Shown here piece after piece: positions 47,425 through 55,958 of a stretch of DNA of 64,000 nt. The stretch is from positions 2,604,001-2,668,000 of the forward strand of contig NZ_CP092462.1 of assembly GCF_022387135.1 (NCBI RefSeq), written 5' to 3'. Source of the stretch: Comamonas sp. B21-038 (GTDB taxonomy: Bacteria > Pseudomonadota > Gammaproteobacteria > Burkholderiales > Burkholderiaceae_C). Each line of letters begins with the position of its first letter. Positions within the stretch are counted from its first letter, which is position 1. Under the pieces are notes generated by a model. The model had not been told where the DNA came from. It saw only the letters and a list, made by a program, of their open reading frames with translations, and searched no databases. Made by a program: the position numbers and the translations under genes.

Positions 47425-48285
47425 ATGGACAGCCCGACCGACACCCGAGCCGCAGACCCCGATGAGGCGCTGCGCGCCCAGTTGGCCACCACGGCAGTCC
47501 ATGCCTTCGCTGCGCCCCCCGCCTGGCGCAGCATCGAATTCATCTCCGATCTGCATCTGCAACCCCAGCTGCCTCTGACCTGGCGCAGCTGGCAGCGGTA
47601 CCTGCAAGCCAGTACGGCCGATGCGATCTTCATGCTGGGCGACCTGTTCGAAGCCTGGGTCGGCGACGATGCGCTCGACGAGGCAGACAGCTTTGAAGCG
47701 GCCTGCGCCCAGACCCTGCGCGAGGCCAGTGGCCAGCGCGCCCTTTTCTTCATGCACGGCAACCGCGACTTTCTGATTGGCGCGCAGTTTGCCCAACGCA
47801 GCGGCATGCAATTGCTGCCCGATCCCAGTTGCCTGGCGTTTCTGGGCCAGCGCTGGCTGCTCAGCCATGGCGATGCGCTGTGCGTCGAAGACAGCGAGTA
47901 CCAGCGTTTTCGTGCGGTGGCACGCAGCCCCGCCTGGCAGCAGCAAATTCTGGCCCAGCCGCTGGCCCAGCGCCGCCAGCTGGCAGGCGCCATGCGCAGC
48001 CAGAGCGAGGCGCGCCGCATGCGTGAGGTCATCACCGCCGATGTGGATACGAAGGCCGCCCTGGCCTGGTTGCAGCAGGCCCAGGCGCCCACGCTGATCC
48101 ACGGCCACACCCACCGCCCTGCCAGCCACCCCTTGGATGCAGACCACCAGCGCGTGGTACTGACCGATTGGGACACCGACCTGGAGCCGGCACGCGCCGA
48201 AGTGCTGCGCATCGATGCCGCAGGCCTGCAGCGCATCGCGCTGGACGACTACCTGGCCCGGCCGCCACAGCCGGGCGCGCGCTGA
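47425..48285 (+). CDS. lpxH: UDP-2,3-diacylglucosamine diphosphatase
   Basis: This metallophosphatase makes lipid X from UDP-2,3-diacylglucosamine, the fourth step of lipid A synthesis. The calcineurin-like motifs are complete: SDLHL (41-45), LGDLFEAW (about 71-78), MHGNRDF, LLSHGDAL and LIHGHTHRPA. The first 33 residues form a longer N-terminus than in E. coli LpxH. It lies 18 bases after ppiB and is followed directly by mtfA. Confidence 0.95.
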   Translation: MDSPTDTRAADPDEALRAQLATTAVHAFAAPPAWRSIEFISDLHLQPQLPLTWRSWQRYLQASTADAIFMLGDLFEAWVGDDALDEADSFEAACAQTLREASGQRALFFMHGNRDFLIGAQFAQRSGMQLLPDPSCLAFLGQRWLLSHGDALCVEDSEYQRFRAVARSPAWQQQILAQPLAQRRQLAGAMRSQSEARRMREVITADVDTKAALAWLQQAQAPTLIHGHTHRPASHPLDADHQRVVLTDWDTDLEPARAEVLRIDAAGLQRIALDDYLARPPQPGAR

Positions 48286-48289
48286 TCCC

Positions 48290-49114
48290 ATGGCCTGGCT
48301 GCACCGCACCTGGTCACGCCTGCGCGCACTGGCGCGCCCCGTGCCCGAGATACCTGCCACCCTGTGGCTGCAGGTGCTGCAAAAATACCCTTTTCTGCAA
48401 GCGCTGTCGCTCGAAGAAAAAGCCAAGCTGCGCGCCCTCAGCGCGCTGTTTCTGCGCCAAAAGCAGTTCTCGGGTGCGCATGGTCTGGTGGTGAGCGATG
48501 CGATGGCGCTGACCATTGCCGCACAGGCCTGCGTGCCGCTGCTGCACCGGGGCGAGGCGCAGCAGGCCATTGCGCTCTACGATGATTTTGTCGGCATCGT
48601 TGTACACCCTGGCACCATGGTGGCTGCGCGCGACATGCATGACGAGGCGGGCCTTATCTCGCACCGGCGCATGATGCTCGAAGGCGAAGCCATGCAGCAT
48701 GGGCCCGTCACCTTGAGCTGGGCGGCCATTGCGCAAGACCCGCTGCAGCAAAACGAGCGCGGCACCAGCGTCGTCATCCACGAGTTCTGCCACAAGATCG
48801 ATATGCGCAACGGCGGAGCCGATGGCTACCCGTCGCTGCCCGGCCATTTTCTGGGCCTGGCCAGCGCGGCCGAAGCACGCCAGACCTGGGAGCGCACCTG
48901 GGCATCGGCCTTTGATGCCTTTCGCCATGCGATTGCCAAATCCCAGCGCTTTGGCGAGCCCGCACCCTGGCTGGACAGCTATGGCGCCACCGCCCCGGCC
49001 GAATTTTTTGCGGTCGCCTGCGAGGCCTTTTTTGTCAACCGCCGCCACTTTGCCGAGGAATGGCCGCAGCTCGACCGCATGCTCGCCGGGCTGTTCCGCC
49101 CGGATGCCGGCTAA
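48290..49114 (+). CDS. mtfA: MtfA-type zinc metallopeptidase
   Basis: The ATG at 48290 comes four bases after the lpxH stop. The 274-residue protein matches MtfA: the LSLEEKAKLRALSALFL N-terminal helices, YDDFVGIVVHPG, and the zinc motif VIHEFCHKIDMRNG with a downstream Glu in AEFFAVACEAFF. In E. coli MtfA (peptidase family M90) binds the repressor Mlc and so affects glucose uptake; whether this holds here is unknown. Confidence 0.9.
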   Translation: MAWLHRTWSRLRALARPVPEIPATLWLQVLQKYPFLQALSLEEKAKLRALSALFLRQKQFSGAHGLVVSDAMALTIAAQACVPLLHRGEAQQAIALYDDFVGIVVHPGTMVAARDMHDEAGLISHRRMMLEGEAMQHGPVTLSWAAIAQDPLQQNERGTSVVIHEFCHKIDMRNGGADGYPSLPGHFLGLASAAEARQTWERTWASAFDAFRHAIAKSQRFGEPAPWLDSYGATAPAEFFAVACEAFFVNRRHFAEEWPQLDRMLAGLFRPDAG

Positions 49115-49126
49115 ACATTCAAGACG

Positions 49127-49795
49127 TTAAACGCGCTGCGCCCCGGTCAGTGCCTGCAGCCAGGCGATGCTGTCCTGCAGCTCTTGCGGGTGCAGCTCAT
49201 GGCGGCAGGGGTACTCGTGGTAGCTCAGATCCACAGGCGTGGCCTGCAGGGCCGCGCGAATCGCATGGGCCTGCGCCAGCGGAATCACATTGTCGGCCGT
49301 GCCATGGCTGATCCAGGCTTTGCGGCCGGCCAGCTGACCGGGAGCCACCTGCTCGGCGGCCATCTCGGGCAAGAGGCGGCTGTGCCACACCAGGATGGCC
49401 TGCAGCAGCTGCGGCTCGGTCAGCAGCGCCGACAGCGCCATGATGCCGCCCTGGCTGAAGCCGCCCACCACCACCCGCTCGGCAGGAATCTGCAAGGCCT
49501 GGGCCGCCTGGGCACAGGTCTGGGCGACGAGCGCACGGCTGGCTTTCTCCTGCGCAGTATCGATGGTGCGGCTGCCGTCGGGGTTCACCCCAAACTGGAA
49601 CCAGGCATAGCTGCCGGGGCCCAAGGTATAAGGCGCGCGCAGGCTCAGCACATGGAACGCCGGTGGCACCATGCCCGCCAGGCCAAACAGATCCTGCTCG
49701 TTGCTGCCCACGCCATGCATCAGCACCAGCAACCAGGGTGCGCGGGTATCCGGCGCAGCGGCACGGTACAGGTGGTCAAGGGGAAGTTTCAACAT
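49127..49795 (-). CDS. Carboxylesterase / phospholipase-like alpha/beta hydrolase
   Basis: The ATG at 49795 was chosen; sequence upstream does not look protein-like. The 222-residue product has the compact alpha/beta-hydrolase core: LLVLMHGVGSNEQDL oxyanion loop, nucleophile Ser in VVGGFSQGGIMAL, the Asp in ISHGTADNVIPL, and the His in YHEYPCRHELHP. These enzymes cleave short-chain esters or lysophospholipids. It converges with mtfA. Confidence 0.85.
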   Translation of the reverse strand: MLKLPLDHLYRAAAPDTRAPWLLVLMHGVGSNEQDLFGLAGMVPPAFHVLSLRAPYTLGPGSYAWFQFGVNPDGSRTIDTAQEKASRALVAQTCAQAAQALQIPAERVVVGGFSQGGIMALSALLTEPQLLQAILVWHSRLLPEMAAEQVAPGQLAGRKAWISHGTADNVIPLAQAHAIRAALQATPVDLSYHEYPCRHELHPQELQDSIAWLQALTGAQRV

Positions 49796-49926
49796 GGCAG
49801 CCCTGGTCAAAAAATTGGCTGCATCGTACCGCAGCCTTGGCAACCATGGCGGGAAGCACAGCAAAACGCCTTGCGGCGGCTGAGGCCGGTGCACCGCCGC
49901 TGGCACCCCAGCCCGCCACAGATGGC

Positions 49927-50490
49927 TTATTTCTTCTGGTGCACAGCCACCCAGGCCAGAAAGCGCTCCATGTAGTTGCGCAAGAACTTTTCGCTGGCCT
50001 CGGCCACCTTGCCATCGGCGCTGACCAGGCCATCGGTCCAGCGGATAAAGCCTTCAGGCTGCGCCATCGCAGGCATGTCCAGAAACACCAGAATGTTGCG
50101 CAGGTGCTGCTGAGCCATCGACGTGGCCGGACCACCCGTCGAGGTGCCGATGATGCCGGCGGGAATGCCGTTCCACGCGCCACTGCCATAAGGGCGGCTG
50201 GCGCCGTCGAGTGCATTTTTCAAATAAGCCGGCACCGAGCGGTTGTGCTCGGGCGTCACGAACAGGATGCCGTTCTTGCTGCGCACCTTGTCTTTGAAAG
50301 CGGTAAACGCTGCCGGGTAGGCGTCGGCGTCGTCGTCGCGGTTGTAGAACGGCAGCGCGCTCAGGTCGAGGAACTCGAAGTCCGCCTGGTCCTGCACCAG
50401 GTTCACCAGGCCATGCGCCAGTTGCTTGTTGATCGAGGTCTTGCTGTTGCTGCCAACGATGATGCCAATTTGGGGTTTTGCCACAGTCAT
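49927..50490 (-). CDS. NAD(P)H-dependent FMN reductase
   Basis: A 187-residue flavodoxin-fold enzyme: IGIIVGSNSKTSINKQLA binds the FMN phosphate, FVTPEHNRSVPAYLKNALD and the PAGIIGTSTGGPATSM loop follow. Such NADPH-dependent reductases supply reduced FMN or reduce quinones and azo or chromate compounds. Monocistronic in this context. Confidence 0.88.
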   Translation of the reverse strand: MTVAKPQIGIIVGSNSKTSINKQLAHGLVNLVQDQADFEFLDLSALPFYNRDDDADAYPAAFTAFKDKVRSKNGILFVTPEHNRSVPAYLKNALDGASRPYGSGAWNGIPAGIIGTSTGGPATSMAQQHLRNILVFLDMPAMAQPEGFIRWTDGLVSADGKVAEASEKFLRNYMERFLAWVAVHQKK

Positions 50491-50596
50491 TCTCACTTTC
50501 AGGACATGCAGAGGATGAAAGCCTCTGGTTATACCCCTGGTTTGTGACCGCCGATGTAGGCCAACGCGAACTGCGCTGCCCTACCGGCGCTGTGAA

Positions 50597-52213
50597 TCAC
50601 TGCGCCGTGCCCCTGCCGCAGGCCTGGCCCGCCTGCAGCTGCCAGACCTGGGTGCTGCCCAGGTGCAGTGCTGGTGCAGCCGACGCCAACGGCGGCATCT
50701 GGCGTTGGGCCGCCTCGGTGCTGCCCACGACCCACAGGCGCTGCTGCGGATGCGCGCAGGCGTACGCCTGCAAGGCCTGCGCATCCAGCAGCAGGCTATT
50801 GCCCCGCTGCGGCGCAAACTGCGCTGCATCGCTCAGCTCCTTCGTCCAGTTGTCGGCCTGCTGGCCCTCGGTGGTCCAGTCATCCACGACCAGCGGAGCT
50901 GCCATCGCAGGCAGGTAAAAAGGCACTTCGTAGTACAGGTGCTCCAGCATCACCAAGCGGTCGGCCGGCTGCACCGGCAGGCTGCGCAGTGCGCGCCACT
51001 GGGCCTTGGCAGGCACGGCCACCGTGCCCAGCACCACGGCCAAGGCCACACACAACAGCGCGGCCAGCGCGGCCGCGTGCCGGCCCCAGCGCTGCCAGCC
51101 AGCGGCCTGCACCAGGCGCACCACCGCATAAGCCAGTGGCGGCAGCGCGGGCAGCACATAGCCTACGATCTTGCTGTGCGGCACCGAGAAGAACAGCACG
51201 ATGACGGCAAACCAGACCAGCATCAGCCGGTCCAGGCTCTGCACCAAGGGCTGCGCGGCGGGCCGTGCCGCCTGCGGTGGCTGCGATCCGGCAACGGCCT
51301 TGCGCCGCCCACTGCGCCAGCCAGCGGCCAGCGCCCAGCCCGTCCAGGGCAACGCGGCCAGCGCGATCACGGCAACATAGAACCACCTGGGCTGGGGGTT
51401 GTTGAAGCTGCTGCCGGTGTAGCGCTGAAAGTGCTGGGTCACAAAAAAGTAGTGGAAAAAGCCGCTGTGCCGTGCCTGCGCCATCCAGACCCAGGGGCCG
51501 GCAATCAGCAGCACCGGCAGCCATGCCGCTGCATGCAAAGGCAGCCACCATTGGCGCCAGCGCCGCTCCCACACCAGCCAGAGGGCCCAGACCATGCCGG
51601 GCAGCACCAGCGCAATCAAGCCCTTGGCCAGAAAACCCAGCCCGGCCCAGACGCCGGCCGCAGCCAGCCAGCCCATCCAGGCCATGCCGCGGATGCGGCC
51701 CGTGGCCGGGCGCGCCTCCAGGGTCGCCATCGCGGCGCTGCAAATGCAGGCGGTCAGGCAGCCGGCCAACAGCATGTCCATATTGGCGTACTGCGCGGCC
51801 ATATAGGTATAGGGCATCGTCACCAGCACCACCGCCGCAGCGACAGCCACCGACAGGCTGGCATAGCGCTTGAGCAACACCAACAAGGACATGGCCGCCA
51901 GCCATGCGCCCAGCAGCGATGGCAGGCGCGCCACCCATTCATGCACACCCGCAACCTGGAAGCCGGTGGCCGCCAGCCAGTAGTACAGCGGCGGCTTGTG
52001 GAAAAACGGCAGGCCGTTGAGTGCCGGCGTCACCCAGTCGCCACTGCGCAGCATCTGCAGCGCGGCAACGGCGTACCGCCCCTCATCCGGATCGCTGAGC
52101 GGCCGCAGCCAGGCCAGCGCCAGCAGCCACACTGCCACCAGGACCGCCATGCTGGCCTCGGTCGTCCAGGCAAAGCGGGCAGGCACCGCGCGTGCAGAAG
52201 CAAGACTGTGCAT
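50597..52213 (-). CDS. ArnT-like glycosyltransferase (GT39/GT83 type)
   Basis: A 538-residue inner-membrane protein with about 11-12 hydrophobic segments. The first loop contains the DPDEGRYA pattern, the aspartate-glutamate site typical of ArnT and protein-O-mannosyltransferase-like enzymes that use undecaprenyl-phosphate sugars, followed by the HKPPLYYWLAA region. It ends in a periplasmic domain of about 150 residues. The gene starts three bases past the stop of the PAP2 phosphatase; together the pair suggests lipid A or envelope sugar modification. Confidence 0.85.
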   Translation of the reverse strand: MHSLASARAVPARFAWTTEASMAVLVAVWLLALAWLRPLSDPDEGRYAVAALQMLRSGDWVTPALNGLPFFHKPPLYYWLAATGFQVAGVHEWVARLPSLLGAWLAAMSLLVLLKRYASLSVAVAAAVVLVTMPYTYMAAQYANMDMLLAGCLTACICSAAMATLEARPATGRIRGMAWMGWLAAAGVWAGLGFLAKGLIALVLPGMVWALWLVWERRWRQWWLPLHAAAWLPVLLIAGPWVWMAQARHSGFFHYFFVTQHFQRYTGSSFNNPQPRWFYVAVIALAALPWTGWALAAGWRSGRRKAVAGSQPPQAARPAAQPLVQSLDRLMLVWFAVIVLFFSVPHSKIVGYVLPALPPLAYAVVRLVQAAGWQRWGRHAAALAALLCVALAVVLGTVAVPAKAQWRALRSLPVQPADRLVMLEHLYYEVPFYLPAMAAPLVVDDWTTEGQQADNWTKELSDAAQFAPQRGNSLLLDAQALQAYACAHPQQRLWVVGSTEAAQRQMPPLASAAPALHLGSTQVWQLQAGQACGRGTAQ

Positions 52214-52216
52214 GGC

Positions 52217-52813
52217 TTACTCCACCGGTGCGGGCTGCGGCGATGGGCGGGGCGCTGCGGCGTCTGGCAGCGCCAGCGCAGCAGGCTCTTGCACCACCGG
52301 ACCGGCATGCCGCCACAGCCAGCCATACAACAGCGCGATCACCCCGCCCAGCGCTGCGCCGGCAGTGATATCGAATGGAAAGTGCACACCGCAGTAGACA
52401 CGGCCCCAGCTCACTGCCAGCGCCACCGCCACCACTGCCACGCCACCCAGGCGCAGCTGGCGCAGCCACAGCAGGCAAAAACCCAAGGTAAACAGTGCGC
52501 TGGCATGCGCGCTCGGGAGTGAGCCCCGGGCGGCATGTTCAATATAGGCGGGGCTCAGCCCCATCACGAAGGGGCGCGGATGCCCCACCCAGATGGCGAG
52601 CTGGTGCGCCAGCAGCACCGCAGCGGCGCAGCACAGCATGCTGCCCAGCAGGTACAGGCGGTCCGCCGGCCGCTTCCACCACAGCCACAGCAGCGCCGCG
52701 CCTGCCAGCGCAACGCCGTCCATGCCCAGCCAACGGGCCAGCTCCAGCACCCAAGCCGTCGGTGCAAAGCCCCCGGCCATCCATGCAAACCACTGCAGAT
52801 TCCATGCATCCAT
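52217..52813 (-). CDS. PAP2-family membrane phosphatase
   Basis: A 198-residue, five- to six-helix membrane protein. The PAP2 signature is present in parts: the first conserved block near PRPFVMGL, SLPSAHASALFTLGF (the SxxxH motif) and SWGRVYCGVHFPFDITAGAALG with the final His and Asp. It dephosphorylates lipid pyrophosphates such as undecaprenyl-PP or phosphatidate. Its coupling to the ArnT-like gene suggests it recycles lipid carriers or acts on lipid A. Confidence 0.88.
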   Translation of the reverse strand: MDAWNLQWFAWMAGGFAPTAWVLELARWLGMDGVALAGAALLWLWWKRPADRLYLLGSMLCCAAAVLLAHQLAIWVGHPRPFVMGLSPAYIEHAARGSLPSAHASALFTLGFCLLWLRQLRLGGVAVVAVALAVSWGRVYCGVHFPFDITAGAALGGVIALLYGWLWRHAGPVVQEPAALALPDAAAPRPSPQPAPVE

Positions 52814-52915
52814 CGCAAACCCCTCACACAGAAGGCCGCTCTGGATAGGTGTTCACCCGGCAACCGCGCATTCTGTAGGTTGGCACTGTGGCGGGCGGAA
52901 CTTACCGATGTCTTA
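52814..52915. other. Intergenic region left of the first repeat element
   Basis: About 100 bases between the PAP2 start and the repeat element. It should contain the promoter for the PAP2/ArnT-like operon, but no clear -35/-10 pair was found. Confidence 0.4.
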
Positions 52916-53078
52916 AGGATCCTCTGCAAAACTCCCTGCCGTGGTCTGAACGCGGGCTCGGGCGATCCGCTGCGTTGTCTTCCTTGTCAATAGCTACGGC
53001 TATTGACTGCAAAAGACGCCTTGCGCCTCATCCCGATCCGCGTCCATCCCGCTTGGCGAGGGTTTTGCAGAGGATCCT
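52916..53078. repeat. Short inverted-repeat element, copy 1 (MITE-like)
   Basis: A 163-bp non-coding element with perfect 17-bp terminal inverted repeats, AGGATCCTCTGCAAAAC at 52916-52932 and its complement at 53062-53078. Inside are CCCTGCCGTGGTCTGAACGC and CGCTTGGCGAGGG, shared with copy 2 at 54561. It contains an extra segment of about 70 bases, bounded by GATCCGC repeats, with the palindrome GTCAATAG-CTACGG-CTATTGAC. No transposase is encoded. Confidence 0.75.
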
Positions 53079-53105
53079 AAATGCATGGAAAAAGCGATAA
53101 CGAAT

Positions 53106-53819
53106 TTAAATTCGGCTGTCCTGCACGACCGCGCCGGCGGCAATCGTGATTACGCGCTGGCACTGGGCGGCAATGGCCCGGTCGTGCGTGACCATGACCA
53201 AGGTCGTGCCCGCCTCGCGGTTCAGGTCCATCACCAGCTGCATCACCGCCTCGCCGGTGGCAAAGTCCAGGCTGCCGGTGGGCTCGTCGGCCAGCAGCAC
53301 GGCAGGCTGCACCACAAAGGCGCGCGCCAATGCCACGCGTTGCTGCTCGCCACCCGACAGCAGCTTGGGATAGTGCGACAGGCGCTGGCCCAGGCCCACG
53401 CGCTCGAGCATCGCAGTCGCCTGCTTGCGGGCATCGCGCTGTCCGGCCAGCTCCAGGGGCAGCATCACGTTCTCCAGCGCTGTCAAATTGCCCATCAATT
53501 GAAAGTTCTGAAACACAAAGCCCATCGTGCGCGCACGCAGCGCGGCCCGGTCATCTTCGCTCAGCGCAAACAGGTCCTGCCCAGCAATGCGCACCGTGCC
53601 CACGCTGGGCGTATCCAGGCCCGCCAGGATCGACAGCAAGGTGCTTTTGCCCGAGCCCGATGCACCGACAATCGCTACGGTTTCCCCTTGGGCGATGCTA
53701 AAGTCCACATCACGCAGAATGGTCAGACTGCCGGTCGAATCCGAGACCGATTTGCCCAGGCCCTGGGCCACCAACACCGCTTCAGGCGCCTGCGATTGAG
53801 AAAGCACTGCATCTGTCAT
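53106..53819 (-). CDS. ABC transporter ATP-binding protein (LolD / YbbA type)
   Basis: A 237-residue ATPase: GASGSGKSTLL (Walker A, about 51-61), FVFQNFQLMGNLTALENVMLPLEL Q-loop region, LLSGGEQQRVALARA signature and VLLADEPTGSLD (Walker B). The NLTALENV and PTGSLD phrases are typical of the MacB/LolD/YbbA group that works with FtsX-type permeases. The start at 53819 shares its codon bases with the start of the opposite TesA-like gene; in E. coli ybbA is likewise divergent from tesA. No permease gene follows it here: the next gene downstream is beyond the repeat element. Confidence 0.9.
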   Translation of the reverse strand: MTDAVLSQSQAPEAVLVAQGLGKSVSDSTGSLTILRDVDFSIAQGETVAIVGASGSGKSTLLSILAGLDTPSVGTVRIAGQDLFALSEDDRAALRARTMGFVFQNFQLMGNLTALENVMLPLELAGQRDARKQATAMLERVGLGQRLSHYPKLLSGGEQQRVALARAFVVQPAVLLADEPTGSLDFATGEAVMQLVMDLNREAGTTLVMVTHDRAIAAQCQRVITIAAGAVVQDSRI

Positions 53820-54513
53820 GACAACCAATCTTTCCTCCAATGGTCGAGCACCCGTCACACGACGCCGGTGTCTGCGCAGCATCGTAACGGGGGCAATGAT
53901 GACCTCCATCGCTATAGGTTTTACAGCACAGGCGGCTGCACCACAGGCGCCTGCCACAATTTTGGTCGTGGGCGACTCGATCAGCGCCGAATACGGCATC
54001 GCACGCGGAACGGGCTGGGTGGCGCTGCTGCAGGACAAGCTGGAAAAAAGCAAAACCGCCAACGCCTACCAGGTGCACAACGCCAGCATCAGCGGCGACA
54101 CCACCGCCGGCGGCCGGGCCCGTTTTGGCCAGCTGCTGACGCAGCACAAGCCCGGCATCGTCGTGCTGGAGCTGGGCGCCAACGATGCGCTGCGCGGCCT
54201 GCCGCTGGCCAGCACCCAGGCCAACCTGGCAGCGATGGTGGACAGCGCGCAAAAGGCCGGCGCCCAGGTGCTGCTGCTGGGCATGCAGGTGCCCCCCAAC
54301 TACGGCACCAAGTACACCACGGACTTTGCCCAGGTCTTCACCACCTTGGCGCGCGAGAAGAAAACCGCTGTCGTGCCCTTCTTGCTGCACGGCGTGGCCG
54401 ATGTGCCCAACGCCGAGAAGAACTTCCAGGCCGACCGCATCCACCCGCTGGCCTGCGCCCACCCGCAGCTGCTCGCCAATGTCTGGCCCGAGCTGCAAAA
54501 GCTGATGAAATAA
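53818..54513 (+). CDS. TesA-like arylesterase / thioesterase (SGNH hydrolase)
   Basis: A 231-residue exported hydrolase. The N-terminus (about 1-40) has a TRRRCLRS stretch and a hydrophobic run ending AQAA, a signal peptide possibly of the Tat type. The SGNH blocks are VVGDSISAEYG (block I), ASISGDTTAGG (II), VVLELGANDALRG (III) and DRIHPLACAH (V). E. coli TesA is a periplasmic multifunctional thioesterase/esterase/lysophospholipase. It is divergent from the ABC ATPase gene, and both ATGs overlap in CATG. Confidence 0.88.
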   Translation: MTTNLSSNGRAPVTRRRCLRSIVTGAMMTSIAIGFTAQAAAPQAPATILVVGDSISAEYGIARGTGWVALLQDKLEKSKTANAYQVHNASISGDTTAGGRARFGQLLTQHKPGIVVLELGANDALRGLPLASTQANLAAMVDSAQKAGAQVLLLGMQVPPNYGTKYTTDFAQVFTTLAREKKTAVVPFLLHGVADVPNAEKNFQADRIHPLACAHPQLLANVWPELQKLMK

Positions 54514-54544
54514 AAAATGCCGCCAGCGCGATGCGGGCGGCATT
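54512..54544 (-). terminator. Terminator downstream of metC (overlaps the TesA-like stop)
   Basis: AATGCCGCC (54516-54524) / GGCGGCATT (54536-54544) is followed on the minus strand by a run of six T. It lies between the TesA-like stop and the second repeat element, and fits the end of the metC transcript. Confidence 0.7.
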
Positions 54545-54560
54545 CATGGGTTTGGCTCCA

Positions 54561-54652
54561 GGGATCCTCTGCATGACCCTCGCCAAGCGGGATGGACGCG
54601 GATCGCCCGAGACCGCGTTCAGACCACGGCAGGGCGTTCTGCAGAGGGTCCC
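54561..54652. repeat. Short inverted-repeat element, copy 2, opposite orientation
   Basis: A 92-bp relative of the 52916 element in reverse orientation. Its ends GGGATCCTCTGCATGAC and GTTCTGCAGAGGGTCCC are imperfect inverted repeats (14 of 17 positions). The core matches copy 1 but lacks the roughly 70-base segment between the GATCCGC repeats. It ends seven bases from the metC stop. Confidence 0.75.
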
Positions 54653-54658
54653 TTGCGT

Positions 54659-55900
54659 TCAGCCAAAGGCTTTTTGCAGCGCCTGGGCCAAATCCTGCTG
54701 CAGGTCATTGGCATCCTCCAGCCCGATCGCAAAGCGCACCACCATACCGGGCTGCAACTGCGACTCACCGAGCGCGCGCATGCTGCCGATCTTGTAGGGC
54801 ACGACCAGGCTCACCGGGCCGCCCCAGCTGTAGGCCAGCTTGAACAGACGCAGGCTTTCGCAGAACAGGTCGATCTGCTTCTGGCCGTAGCGCGGATCGA
54901 TCACCACGCTGAAAAGACCGGCTGCCGTGCCCTGCTTGCCGGCCACCGCACCAGCGCCGCACAGCTGCTGCCAATGCGCGTGGCCGGGCGATCCAGCAAA
55001 CGCCGGGTGCAGCAGTTGCACGACGGCGGGATGCTCGGCCATGAAGGCGGCCAGCTGCCGGGCAGCGGCATCTTGCGCGTGGTAGCGCAGCGCGATGCTG
55101 GGCAGGCTGCGCAGCACGGTTTCGATATCGTTCACCCCCACGCCCAGGCCCAGGTGCATATGCGTGGCCTGCACCTTGCGGTGCACGGCGGCATCACGGG
55201 TCACGATGGAGCCCATCAGCACATCGCCACCGCCGCTGGGGTACTTGGTGAGCGCATGCGCCGAGACATCCACGCCCAGGCGGTAGCTGCCATCGCCATC
55301 CAGGTCAAAGCAGTTGAAGGCCAGGCCCGCGCCCCAGGTGTTGTCCAGCGCCGTGGCAATGCCTTTTTGCCGGCACAGGCGCACGAGGCCCACCAGATCG
55401 GGGAACTCCATGCTGACCGAGCCGGCCGCTTCCAGCCACACCAGCCGCGTGTTGTCCTGGATCAGGCTGGCGCAGTGGTCCACACGCATCGGGTCGTAGT
55501 AGCCGACACTGACGCCATAGCGCTGCAGCTCGCTCTCGGCAAAGCCCTTGCTTGGGCCGTAGACGTTGTCTGGCAGCAGCACATGGTCACCGCTCTTGAG
55601 CAGCGCCAACCCGATCACCGAGACCGATGCCAGGCCACTGGGCACCAGCACGCAGTGGGTGCCGCCTTCCAACGTGGCAATGCGCTCTTCCAGGATATAG
55701 GTGGTGGGCGTGCCGTGCAGGCCATAGGTGAAGGCGCTCTTGTCCTTCCATTCCCAGTTGCGCATCGCCGCCACGTTCGGGAAGAACACGCTCGAAGCCT
55801 TGAACACGCCGGGCTGCGGCGCGGCAAAGGGTGCATCGACCGTGTAGGGGTGGTGGATGATGCCGGTGATCGGCGCCTGGTTTTTGGGGGTGGAGCTCAT
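54659..55900 (-). CDS. metC: Cystathionine beta-lyase (Cys/Met metabolism PLP enzyme)
   Basis: This 413-residue PLP enzyme splits cystathionine to homocysteine, pyruvate and ammonia in methionine synthesis. The cofactor-binding Asp186 is in ALDNTWGAG and the Schiff-base Lys219 in AHALTKYPSGGGDVLMG. The N-terminal Tyr-rich loop is FTYGLHGTPTTYILE. Other members of the family (cystathionine gamma-synthase or gamma-lyase) are close; the DNTWGAG form and length favour MetC. Confidence 0.88.
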   Translation of the reverse strand: MSSTPKNQAPITGIIHHPYTVDAPFAAPQPGVFKASSVFFPNVAAMRNWEWKDKSAFTYGLHGTPTTYILEERIATLEGGTHCVLVPSGLASVSVIGLALLKSGDHVLLPDNVYGPSKGFAESELQRYGVSVGYYDPMRVDHCASLIQDNTRLVWLEAAGSVSMEFPDLVGLVRLCRQKGIATALDNTWGAGLAFNCFDLDGDGSYRLGVDVSAHALTKYPSGGGDVLMGSIVTRDAAVHRKVQATHMHLGLGVGVNDIETVLRSLPSIALRYHAQDAAARQLAAFMAEHPAVVQLLHPAFAGSPGHAHWQQLCGAGAVAGKQGTAAGLFSVVIDPRYGQKQIDLFCESLRLFKLAYSWGGPVSLVVPYKIGSMRALGESQLQPGMVVRFAIGLEDANDLQQDLAQALQKAFG

Positions 55901-55958
55901 AGCAAAAAATGTCGGTCAGAAAACGGAACAGCTGCGGGCTATTGTGCAGCAGATAGGC

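Noticed and set aside
46693-48570. Very long minus-strand open frame (625 codons) opposite ppiB, lpxH and mtfA
   Set aside because: GC-rich antisense of well identified genes; the translation has no recognisable domain or ribosome site.
50663-52522. Plus-strand open frame of 619 codons opposite the ArnT-like gene
   Set aside because: Composition is Gln/His/Arg-rich as expected from antisense reading of a membrane-protein gene.
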